Origin: Acidimicrobiaceae bacterium
Lineage (GTDB): Bacteria > Actinomycetota > Acidimicrobiia > Acidimicrobiales > RAAP-2
Length of the DNA: 64,000 nt
Assembly: GCA_003161255.1 (NCBI GenBank)
Contig: PMOQ01000044.1
Coordinates: forward strand, 1-64,000
Direction: 5' to 3'
The position numbers were made by a program, and so were the translations under genes. The notes under the pieces are model-generated. The model had not been told where the DNA came from, ran no database searches, and saw nothing but the letters and a program-made list of their open reading frames with translations. Below are positions 36,045-42,535 of the stretch, piece after piece; position 1 is the first letter of the stretch, and every line of letters begins with the position of its first letter.

Positions 36045-36142
36045 GTTGTCTACTGAATCGCTTGTGTAGACGGTCCCTTTGTCCGACATAAGCCGAACCA
36101 CCGATTCGGTCAACGACCTAACCGACGAAGGGAAAAAAGAGG

Positions 36143-37195
36143 ATGAGCAGGCAATCCCAAGTGGTTGTGATCACCGGGGCCAGCGCGGGCATCGGACGAG
36201 CTACAGCCGCCTTATTTGGAGCTCGTGGGGCCAAGGTAGGGATCATCGCCCGAGGAAAGCTGGGCCTCGACGGCGTCACCCGGGAAGTTCAGCAGGCAGG
36301 TGGGGAGGCATTCGCGGTTGAAGCCGACACGTCGGACTTCGACCAGGTGAACGCCGGAGCTACTCGGCTCGAAGAAGCACTCGGCCCGATCGATGTGTGG
36401 ATCAATGTTGCCTTCGCTTCGATATTCGCCCCCTTCAGCCAAATCGACCCGGACGAGTTCCGTCGGGTGACCGAAGTGAGCTATCTCGGCTTCGTCTACG
36501 GCACCCGAGTCGCGCTGGATAGGATGAAGCCGCGAGGCCATGGCACCATCGTGCAGGTTGGATCGGCGCTCAGCTACCGGGGCATTCCACTGCAGTCGGC
36601 GTACTGTGGCGCGAAGCATGCGATAAACGGTTTCACCGAGTCGGTGAGGACGGAATTGCTCCATGAAAAGAGCGACGTCCACATCACCATCGTGCAGATG
36701 CCGGCCGTGAACACCCCCCAATTCTCTTGGGTATTGAGCCGCCTCCCGAACCACCCACAGCCGGTGCCTCCGATCTATCAACCCGAGGTGGCCGCTCGCG
36801 GCGTCTTGTACGCTGCTGACCATCCCACCCGCAAGCAATACTGGGTGGGAGGGAGCACCGCGGCAACCATCATCGCTCAGAAGTTCGCAGCCCCCCTGCT
36901 GGATCGCTATCTCGCCCGAACTGGTTACAAGTCCCAGCAAACCGACAAACCAGTCGATCCAGGCCGGCCGAGCAATCTATGGCAGCCGGTCGATGGGCCG
37001 TCTGGACAAGATTTTGGTGCTCACGGCGTCTTTGACAACCAAGCCCATTCGAACAGTGCTCAGATGTGGGCATCGCAGCACATTCGGACCGCCGGTGCGA
37101 TTGCTCTCACCCTTGGGTCCGTAACGGCAAGGGCGCGGCGGAACCGACGCGGTCGGACGAAGGAACGCAGGGCCACAATCCGCGGCGCAAGATGA
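36143..37195 (+). CDS. short-chain dehydrogenase/reductase with C-terminal extension
   Basis: 350-residue SDR. The cofactor motif is TGASAGIGRATA, the catalytic Tyr/Lys are in SAYCGAKHAINGF, and Ser in VQVGSALSY precedes them. Residues after about 250 form an extension (YWVGGSTAATIIAQKFAAPLL, then a low-complexity polar tail ending in basic residues) seen in a group of SDRs that may sit at membranes. ATG 36143 is preceded by a purine-rich GGGAAAAAAGAGG. It follows the enolase-superfamily gene by about 100 bp and may be the third gene of that operon. Confidence 0.87.
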   Translation: MSRQSQVVVITGASAGIGRATAALFGARGAKVGIIARGKLGLDGVTREVQQAGGEAFAVEADTSDFDQVNAGATRLEEALGPIDVWINVAFASIFAPFSQIDPDEFRRVTEVSYLGFVYGTRVALDRMKPRGHGTIVQVGSALSYRGIPLQSAYCGAKHAINGFTESVRTELLHEKSDVHITIVQMPAVNTPQFSWVLSRLPNHPQPVPPIYQPEVAARGVLYAADHPTRKQYWVGGSTAATIIAQKFAAPLLDRYLARTGYKSQQTDKPVDPGRPSNLWQPVDGPSGQDFGAHGVFDNQAHSNSAQMWASQHIRTAGAIALTLGSVTARARRNRRGRTKERRATIRGAR

Positions 37196-37438
37196 ATGGA
37201 TCGGCAGCACGCTGTGCCAGCGATCGCATCGACTTCATCTGCCCGATGAACCCCCGGCAGGCAAGAGCAGGCTGACCGTCGCCCTTAGCCTCGGTCTGTC
37301 CGTTCGGGACTCAAAACAACGCGCTGAGCTTCGAATGCTGGAACGGTGCCCCTCGATGCTCTGGGTAAAGATGTCGCCAACCTGCGAAGGCGGCTCGGAC
37401 GAGGATCCTATGGACGGCGCGACCCCCGACTCTGCCCC

Positions 37439-37600
37439 TCAAGGTCCCGTGGTTGACTGCTCCGGACTGTCGTCCGGGTCACTCAACTCGGGACTTTGAT
37501 CGTCTGCTGGACTCTCGTCAGCAAAACGCTCCTCAGCTTCTTGGTCTTCCTGTTCTTCTGACTTTTCGGGCCCGAAGGGATCACTCTGACGGACAGTCAC
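37439..37600 (-). CDS. small acidic protein, 53 aa
   Basis: A short clean frame from GTG 37600 with GGGAG 6 nt upstream; an in-frame ATG two codons before it is also possible. The peptide starts VTVRQSDPFGPEKSEE, has about one third Asp and Glu, no Cys or membrane segment, and ends in SPEQSTTGP. Composition is far from random for this high-GC strand. It recalls small acidic stress proteins of actinobacteria, and it lies next to csbD. I do not know its family. Confidence 0.5.
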   Translation of the reverse strand: MTVRQSDPFGPEKSEEQEDQEAEERFADESPADDQSPELSDPDDSPEQSTTGP

Positions 37601-37724
37601 TGGCATCTCCCGCCCAGTGGCAAGACGTTAGGACACTGGCTCTTCGCTCGTCGTAGTTGTCATTCCGCTTGAGCCACATGGCGACAACCGATTTTCGAGC
37701 GCGTTGAAGACTGCTTGATTCGCG

Positions 37725-37898
37725 CTACTTCTTGAAAGCATCCTTGACGTTTTCGCCGGCCTGCTTGAGGTTGCCCTTCGTTTGGTCTGCCTTGCCTTTG
37801 GCCTGAAGCTTGTCATTGCCGCTGACCTTGCCAGCCGCCTCCTTGAACTTGCCCTTTGCTTGCTGGGCGGTGTTCTTTGCCTTGTCAGTCGTTGCCAT
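37725..37898 (-). CDS. CsbD family stress-response protein
   Basis: 57-residue CsbD-like protein. It starts MATTDKAKNTAQQAKGKFKE and shows the family repeats AAGKVSGNDKLQAKGKADQT and KGNLKQAGENVKDAF. CsbD proteins are abundant general-stress proteins of unknown action, often under sigma-B-like control. The ATG at 37898 marks the true start; the frame extends upstream through a long inverted repeat (37935-37995) that lies 37 nt from the start in the leader. It is downstream of a two-helix membrane protein gene on the same strand. Confidence 0.87.
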   Translation of the reverse strand: MATTDKAKNTAQQAKGKFKEAAGKVSGNDKLQAKGKADQTKGNLKQAGENVKDAFKK

Positions 37899-37934
37899 GG
37901 TTTGGGTCCTTGTTTGATAGGTGAGAGGGGGGTT

Positions 37935-37995
37935 GGAGCTTGGAGTGACCCGAGATCCACGGTGTCCGTCAGACCCGAGGGTCACTCCAAGCTCC
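37935..37995 (-). promoter_or_regulatory. 17-bp perfect inverted repeat in csbD leader
   Basis: Arms GGAGCTTGGAGTGACCC and GGGTCACTCCAAGCTCC pair perfectly over 17 bp around a 27-nt loop. No T-tract follows on the minus strand, so it is not a classic terminator. It could be a stability hairpin, an attenuator or processing site in the csbD mRNA, or an operator. Confidence 0.6.
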
Positions 37996-38056
37996 TTGTT
38001 CAGATTCGATATCAAGTTCTGTGTTCTCTGGGCGAGCCCAGTGCCGTGCTGGCCAA

Positions 38057-38527
38057 TCAGCGATCTACCGGTGGGGCGCTGACCTCCTGTGGCGTACCGT
38101 GCCCAAGTGGGTGCAGCAAGCTCCGCTTGGAGGCGTCGTTGTCCAGTTGGCCATTGGTGTCGGGTGAGCCATTGCTCACGACGTTCGCCGGCTGCGCGGG
38201 AGCGGCCGCTCGCTGTTTCACCAGGTTGTCGCGATCTTCCCTGGCGGCGTCCGTTTCGCGGCGCGACTGCTTGAGCCCTTGGCGCGCAGCGCTGCCACGT
38301 CGAGAGGTGTGGCGCGCCCCGGTCAGGAGCAGGCTTAAGCCGAATACGGCGACTGCCCCGACGATGATGCCATAGAGGAACAGCCTGCCGGTGGAGCCGT
38401 TGACGTGGTAGCCGAAGACGGCGAACCGATGGGTGAGCACGTGCGCGCTGCCATGGTTGGTCAGCACGCCGGCCACGCCGACAACTACCGCAGCGACCAG
38501 AATGATGAGACCGAGAATGATGAACAT
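38057..38527 (-). CDS. two-helix membrane protein with polar tail
   Basis: 156-residue protein. Two N-terminal hydrophobic segments (MFIILGLIILVAAVVVGVAG; GIIVGAVAVFGLSLLLTG) are separated by a loop with HVLTHRFAVFGYHVNGSTG. A basic helix RRGSAARQGLKQSRRETDAA and a Gln/Asn-rich tail follow. This layout is common in actinobacterial stress-linked hypothetical proteins. AAGGAG lies 6 nt before the ATG at 38527. It is part of the small-protein stress cluster. Confidence 0.75.
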   Translation of the reverse strand: MFIILGLIILVAAVVVGVAGVLTNHGSAHVLTHRFAVFGYHVNGSTGRLFLYGIIVGAVAVFGLSLLLTGARHTSRRGSAARQGLKQSRRETDAAREDRDNLVKQRAAAPAQPANVVSNGSPDTNGQLDNDASKRSLLHPLGHGTPQEVSAPPVDR

Positions 38528-38694
38528 GAAACGCTCCTTGAATTGATGGAAGGAATTCAGCGATGAAGGTGGGGGTGAGAACGCCGCTCAGTCACGGTGG
38601 CGAGGACTGCCACCAGACAGACCCAAGCCCGGCTCAGAACACCTTGAAGTCTGCTCCGCTACCCAAACGCGTTCTTTGCGCTTAACCAGTCCCA

Positions 38695-38958
38695 TTAGTG
38701 CACTTCTTCGTGCACAGCTGCCGAACGGCCCTGCGCGTCGGTGACTTGTCGGTCGTAGGTGTGACGACGGCTGCCTGTCGAACGACGCGACGTCCCGAAG
38801 ACGATGGTCGAGATGACCAGGCCGATTGCTCCGACGATCATGAGAATGATCCCAACTGTCGATAGCCGGAACCCGTGACCTTGAGCGGTCACCGCCCAAT
38901 ACATGACAGCACCGGCTGCTATTGCGACGATGCTGAAGCCCATTCCTGTCAAACCCAT
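38695..38958 (-). CDS. DUF6458-like small membrane protein
   Basis: 87-residue protein with two membrane helices: MGFSIVAIAAGAVMYWAV and VGIILMIVGAIGLVISTIVF, joined by TAQGHGFRLST, then a basic/polar tail (TSRRSTGSRRHTYDRQV). The two-helix pattern with STVGIILMIVGAIGL resembles DUF6458 proteins of actinobacteria. GGAGG lies about 7 nt before ATG 38958. Function unknown; grouped with other stress-type proteins. Confidence 0.75.
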   Translation of the reverse strand: MGLTGMGFSIVAIAAGAVMYWAVTAQGHGFRLSTVGIILMIVGAIGLVISTIVFGTSRRSTGSRRHTYDRQVTDAQGRSAAVHEEVH

Positions 38959-39052
38959 TCTGATGCCTCCGTCTCGTTGTCTAACAATCGATCAGCGCCG
39001 ATGTACTGGCCCGCTTCTCCTCGCACGCCATGCGCGGGACCGGGAACCGGTA

Positions 39053-39352
39053 TCAGGACGCCCTCCGTGCGTGAAGGGGGACGTGGCGCACTCTGGTCGG
39101 TAGGAGCTCAGCCGGTGCTTCCGTGTAGCTAGCTTTCGGACCCTGGTCGTGGCGCACCGCTTTGATCAAAACCGCCCCACGAACCGGAGCTCGGCGTATC
39201 ACCACGTCATCGGGCGAGGCCATCTGTCGCATCCCCACCTTCAAGATCTCAAACGAGCGATCCATCCGATTGCCGAGCTGCGCTCTGCGGGCCAACTCCC
39301 AAGTGGCGAGCACAGCCGCCAGGCCTCCACCAACCAACAGCACTAGATCCAT
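39053..39352 (-). CDS. hypothetical protein, last gene of ANTAR operon
   Basis: 99-residue protein with one N-terminal hydrophobic stretch (MDLVLLVGGGLAAVLATWEL) and a polar remainder with RMDRSFEILKVGMRQMASPD. The ATG at 39352 has GAAGGAG upstream and overlaps the end of the preceding gene by 10 bp, so it belongs to the operon of the STAS-GAF-ANTAR regulator. I do not recognise a family. Confidence 0.6.
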   Translation of the reverse strand: MDLVLLVGGGLAAVLATWELARRAQLGNRMDRSFEILKVGMRQMASPDDVVIRRAPVRGAVLIKAVRHDQGPKASYTEAPAELLPTRVRHVPLHARRAS

Positions 39353-39681
39353 GGCACTCCTTCATCCTTCATTCGATTCGCACAGAGGGCTCTCAGGGCG
39401 GGGGCCCCAACGCCCGACACGACCTTCGTGCCTACCCTCCACTTCATCCTCGATGTAGGGAACGGGATGGTTCCCCCCAGCTCGACGAAGCGCTCGTTCA
39501 GGGCATGGGCGATGACATCGTGGTCATGGGGGCTGGGCTCGAGGGCGCCGTAGAGAACGGCCTCCAGTTCGAAGGCGGTGCTCATACCCCCGAGCTCGAA
39601 GTAGCGCAGCCAGAGTTCCCCATGCGAGAGGTCGGCATCCTGGCGGGATCGATCGAGCACATCACTTGGCCCAGGAGTCAT
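39343..39681 (-). CDS. conserved hypothetical protein beside ANTAR regulator
   Basis: 112-residue protein. The central segment SHGELWLRYFELGG, AFELEAVLYGALEPSPHDHD and IAHALNERFVELG resembles a family of actinobacterial proteins found next to GAF/ANTAR regulators, predicted helical and soluble. Its ATG overlaps the stop of the STAS-GAF-ANTAR gene (ATGA), so the two are translationally coupled. The end overlaps the next small gene by 10 bp. Function unknown. Confidence 0.72.
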   Translation of the reverse strand: MTPGPSDVLDRSRQDADLSHGELWLRYFELGGMSTAFELEAVLYGALEPSPHDHDVIAHALNERFVELGGTIPFPTSRMKWRVGTKVVSGVGAPALRALCANRMKDEGVPWI

Positions 39682-40925
39682 GGTGACCTCTCACGGCCCG
39701 GAGCGGGACCCGGCAAGTACTGCCGAACCGAGCCCACCACGTCCTCTGCCCGCTCGCGAAATGACCGGCCGAAGCGCTGCGAGAAGCGCGGCACGACGTC
39801 GAAGGCGTCGTTCTCTCCGATGTCGTGGCGCTCCATGATCACCCCTTGGGCCTCGGCGATGATCTCTCTGCTTCTCAGCGCCCCTTGGAGCCAGCCAGTC
39901 AGTTGGTCGTCGTTCATTTGCACCCCGGCGTCGCTCAGGATGTTCGATGCCTCGGTGGCGAACACCGAGGCGAGCTCCTGCTCCTTGGCCCCGAAGGCAG
40001 CCGCTGTACGCGAGTAGATGTTGAGGGCCCCCACCGGTTGGCCCTCGGCCCGGAGGGGGGAAGAGAGTATGGCGCTGATCCCCAACGCTCGGGCCCTCGG
40101 CGTGAACGCTGGCCAGCGCGTCTCTTCCTCGAGGGACTGGGCATGGAACCAGCGTCCCTCAATCGAGGCGTCGACACAGGGCCCTTCACCAGTCGCATAC
40201 TGATTGGCGTCCATGTCTGAGACGGTCTGGTCGCTGGCTGCGACCGTGCCGAGGCGGCCATGGCGTCGAAGCGTCACGCTGGCGCCGTCGGCGCCGTCGA
40301 CCATGGTTCGAGCCAGCGCCACCGCCAAGCGGAGAGCACCGTCTATTGCGCCGTCATTGGCGGGGACCGCTTTGACCCAGCTCAGGTGCTGCGCCACATC
40401 GGGGAGTCCCACTCTGAGCGATATCGCCGAATCGGGTGTCACCTGTTCGGATCCCAGGCGCTCCCGGCTCGGACCAGGAAGCTCCAAGCTGATCAATTCG
40501 GCCAGCCAACTGGCATCGAGGACCCGGGCAATCTCGCTCAATGAGGACCGAATGGTCAGCTGATCTCCCGAGGCGATGAGGCTGCTCGCAGCGCTGACGA
40601 TCACCGTCAGCCCGGCGGGATCGATGGAGTCCATGCCGGTCAGATCCAAAACGACCGACGGGTAGCCGCTGGCGGTCACCGCGTCGAAAAGGACGCCCAG
40701 CTGGGGTGCTGATGTGAGGTCGACCTCACCTCGGACGGCGAGCACGGCTTGGTCATCGGCGAAGCCGACGAAAACGACCCTCACCTCAGGCACGACCGCG
40801 CGTCCGGGAGGGGTCGACGCTGCTGCGCCCTCTGGGCGGTCACGGAGTGGCCGATCGGCGTCCGAGGGCGTGCCCAGCAAGGAAACGGAGCGACTGTTCT
40901 TGTTCGACAGTGAGGAACTCGACAC
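39678..40925 (-). CDS. STAS-GAF-ANTAR regulator
   Basis: 415-residue regulator in three parts. A STAS domain (about 45-140) has GEVDLTSAPQLGVLF and VVLDLTGMDSIDPAGL, the anti-sigma-antagonist pattern. A GAF domain (about 185-320) has EGPCVDASIEGRWFH and ALGISAILSSPL. A C-terminal ANTAR domain has REIIAEAQGVIMERHDIGEN and FDVVPRFSQRFG; Val-Pro replaces the usual Leu-Arg, which is odd. It may read out stress through STAS and bind RNA through ANTAR. I set the start at GTG 40925, 10 nt after GGAGG, because the leader upstream aligns with the leader of the DUF6131 gene exactly up to this position. Confidence 0.82.
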   Translation of the reverse strand: MSSSSLSNKNSRSVSLLGTPSDADRPLRDRPEGAAASTPPGRAVVPEVRVVFVGFADDQAVLAVRGEVDLTSAPQLGVLFDAVTASGYPSVVLDLTGMDSIDPAGLTVIVSAASSLIASGDQLTIRSSLSEIARVLDASWLAELISLELPGPSRERLGSEQVTPDSAISLRVGLPDVAQHLSWVKAVPANDGAIDGALRLAVALARTMVDGADGASVTLRRHGRLGTVAASDQTVSDMDANQYATGEGPCVDASIEGRWFHAQSLEEETRWPAFTPRARALGISAILSSPLRAEGQPVGALNIYSRTAAAFGAKEQELASVFATEASNILSDAGVQMNDDQLTGWLQGALRSREIIAEAQGVIMERHDIGENDAFDVVPRFSQRFGRSFRERAEDVVGSVRQYLPGPAPGRERSP

Positions 40926-41009
40926 GAAGTCGTAGCCTCCGAGGCGCAACGGTCGGCACAGGCCGACCCTTCCCAAACCCTCACTGTCGAAGTGGCTCGA
41001 CCATACACC
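40926..41009 (-). promoter_or_regulatory. structured leader, copy B (STAS-GAF-ANTAR gene)
   Basis: 84-nt region that aligns with copy A (41869-41954). From 5' on the minus strand: a -10-like TATGGT in GGTGTATGGTCGAG; stem GTCGA...TCGAC; conserved TCGACAGTG and GGGTT; a perfect 7-bp hairpin GGTCGGC-CTGT-GCCGACC; and GCCTCGGAGGC, which folds over the ribosome site GGAGG. Differences from copy A keep the stems. Confidence 0.6.
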
Positions 41010-41041
41010 TCTTATCAACCTGCCGTGACGGCGCTTGACGG

Positions 41042-41256
41042 ATGACGTCGTCGCGAACGAGCCGAGAAAAGAGCAGGCAGCCATGCATTCCACTGACCAT
41101 CGGGGCCGCGCCCGACCCGGCCATCATCGCCGTGGACCCCACCACCGCGCTCGCCGCCGACTTCTCCGAGACGGCCCGGATCTTGTTCGCGGTCGGCAGT
41201 GCAAGCGACACCTTGCGCAAGGTTCGGAGTTGGCGGTGACCACGATCGACGGCTGA
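41042..41256 (+). pseudogene. GAF-ANTAR regulator N-terminal remnant
   Basis: The frame reads TTALAADFSETARILFAVGS and DTLRKV, then a frameshift, then SELAVTTIDG and a stop. This matches the N-terminus of the intact GAF-ANTAR protein at 6389-7204 (SELAADFSETARILFAAGS, DTLAQV, ELAVTTIDGC). Both the frameshift and the stop at the former Cys codon break it, and nothing of the GAF core or ANTAR domain follows. It is a decayed paralog lying between the two copies of the structured leader. Confidence 0.78.
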
Positions 41257-41401
41257 CCGAAATCACCAACTGCGCGGGAGCTGGGAAGCGCGTATTGAGA
41301 GTGCGAAAGGGCAGGATCATTTCGCGCCGCGACGAGGCCGTAGAAGACCGGGGCCTTGCGGACTGAACGCGAGAACCCCCAGTGCTTGCCGAGCACGCCG
41401 G

Positions 41402-41719
41402 CTATGCCGACCGAGCCCGATCCGGCCAGCACGGGGAAATTTGGGCGCCCGTTCCAATTTGCAGAACCGTGGCGAACTCGGAATAGGACTGATGACTCTG
41501 GTACAGCTCAGCGTCTCGACGTTCAAACACCCGTGCTCGATCTTGGGCGGCTTCGAACTCTTCCTTGGTGCGCAGCACGCGCACCGTCTGAAACAATCGA
41601 GACGAGGGGACGGCAGGAGCCAAGTCGATCAGCTTTTCCCTACGACGGCGATGCGTGGCCAACTCCCACGGAAGTGACCCGCCTGGCTGTCGAAGCTGAG
41701 CTGAGCCAAAACTTAGCAT
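41402..41719 (-). CDS. hypothetical protein, possibly decayed
   Basis: 105-codon frame whose middle (RRREKLIDLAPAVPSSRLFQ, EEFEAAQDRARVFERRDAEL) reads like a real helical protein, but the start has no ribosome site and the C-terminus ends in a Cys/Trp/Arg-rich tail of poor quality. Another frame continues with GSVGIAGVLGKHWGFSR, so a frameshifted gene is possible. Family unknown. Confidence 0.35.
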   Translation of the reverse strand: MLSFGSAQLRQPGGSLPWELATHRRRREKLIDLAPAVPSSRLFQTVRVLRTKEEFEAAQDRARVFERRDAELYQSHQSYSEFATVLQIGTGAQISPCWPDRARSA

Positions 41720-41868
41720 CCGGTCGTTGCGGAGCGAGCCTCTGGGGGTTCGGACTCAATGCCGGTCAGCATGAACTCGGCGCTGTTGTCTGGGCGATCG
41801 ACGGCGACGTTACGGGTGGAACGCGGAGACCCACTGATGATCAACGTGGCTGCTCGCACGGGAAAAGC

Positions 41869-41954
41869 GGTGTAGGGTCGAGTTTACCTTCGACAGTGTG
41901 GGTTCGAAAGGTCGGCTTTGCCGGCCACTCAACCTCGGAGGTTGCGATTACGCC
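41869..41954 (+). promoter_or_regulatory. structured leader, copy A (DUF6131 gene)
   Basis: 86-nt region that aligns with copy B. It has a -10-like TAGGGT in GGTGTAGGGTCGAG, stem GTCGA...TCGAC, then TCGACAGTG, GGGTT, hairpin GGTCGGC-TTT-GCCGGCC, and AACCTCGGAGGTT enclosing the ribosome site. It ends at the ATG of the DUF6131 protein. Paired changes between the copies suggest selection on RNA structure. Confidence 0.6.
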
Positions 41955-42110
41955 ATGATCATCCTCGGCATAGTCCTTCTCGTCATTGGGTTCATCGCCG
42001 CAATACCCGTCATTTGGTCGATCGGGGTCATCGTCCTCATCATTGGCCTGGTCTTCATGATCTTCGGAGCCCTGGGGCACGCCATCGGCGGCCGGCGTCA
42101 CGTCTTCTAA
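41955..42110 (+). CDS. DUF6131 family small membrane protein
   Basis: 51-residue two-helix membrane protein: MIILGIVLLVIGFIAAIPVI, then VIVLIIGLVFMIFGALGHAI, ending in GGRRHVF. This is the DUF6131 pattern, a small actinobacterial membrane protein of unknown function. The ATG at 41955 lies 12 nt after GGAGG, which is part of a hairpin in the conserved leader, so translation may be controlled by RNA structure. A hairpin terminator follows. Confidence 0.82.
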   Translation: MIILGIVLLVIGFIAAIPVIWSIGVIVLIIGLVFMIFGALGHAIGGRRHVF

Positions 42111-42126
42111 CTTGTGCGCTGGTTGT

Positions 42127-42151
42127 TCCGGCGCCTAGGCCGGACGGTTTT
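42127..42151 (+). terminator. rho-independent-like terminator after DUF6131 gene
   Basis: Stem TCCGGC/GCCGGA with a 6-nt loop, followed by CGGTTTT. It lies 17 bp after the DUF6131 stop. Confidence 0.5.
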
Positions 42152-42535
42152 GGACGTACGCACATCCATGGGGCGATAGGATTTTCGACTCGGTTTCTGC
42201 TGTCGCTCCGCTATCCCGACCGAACCGGGTGACGGATAGCTGTGCTGCCTCCAATGACCACAGGGGACCTGTAAATCCCTTCCTCACCCCAACCGTTTCC
42301 CCTTTGACGGTCCGCGGATTCGCTAATACGGCTGGACGAGGTCGACGTTCCCTGACTCTCCGGACCGGGCTAAATCGGGCTCCCCAACCCGAGCCCGTCG
42401 GAGTTCGAGCAGGACCCCGGGGAAGAACCCGGCAAGGATTACTCGAACCTTGTGTGCCCTACGGGACTAACCCACGACCTCGGCCGTGTGAAAGCCGGGC
42501 CGCCTAAGCCCCTTCCGATCCGGCTCGCCCACGCC
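42152..42535. other. intergenic region with tRNA-like remnant
   Basis: About 380 bp between the DUF6131 terminator and the LCP gene stop. It has a GC-rich hairpin (CGGGCTC...GAGCCCG near 42380) and the tRNA-like segment at 42453-42497. No coding frame is convincing. Confidence 0.4.
42453..42497 (-). other. degenerate tRNA-Val(CAC)-like 3' segment
   Basis: On the minus strand, 45 nt fit anticodon stem CGGCT, loop TTCACAC, stem GGCCG, variable AGGTC, T-stem GTGGG, loop TTAGT, T-stem CCCGT, acceptor AGGGCAC, A. The T-loop is two bases short and lacks the conserved TTCGA; no matching 5' acceptor GTGCCCT is present. It is not functional, and has the same orientation and anticodon loop as the remnant at 26937-26978. 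Confidence 0.4.
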
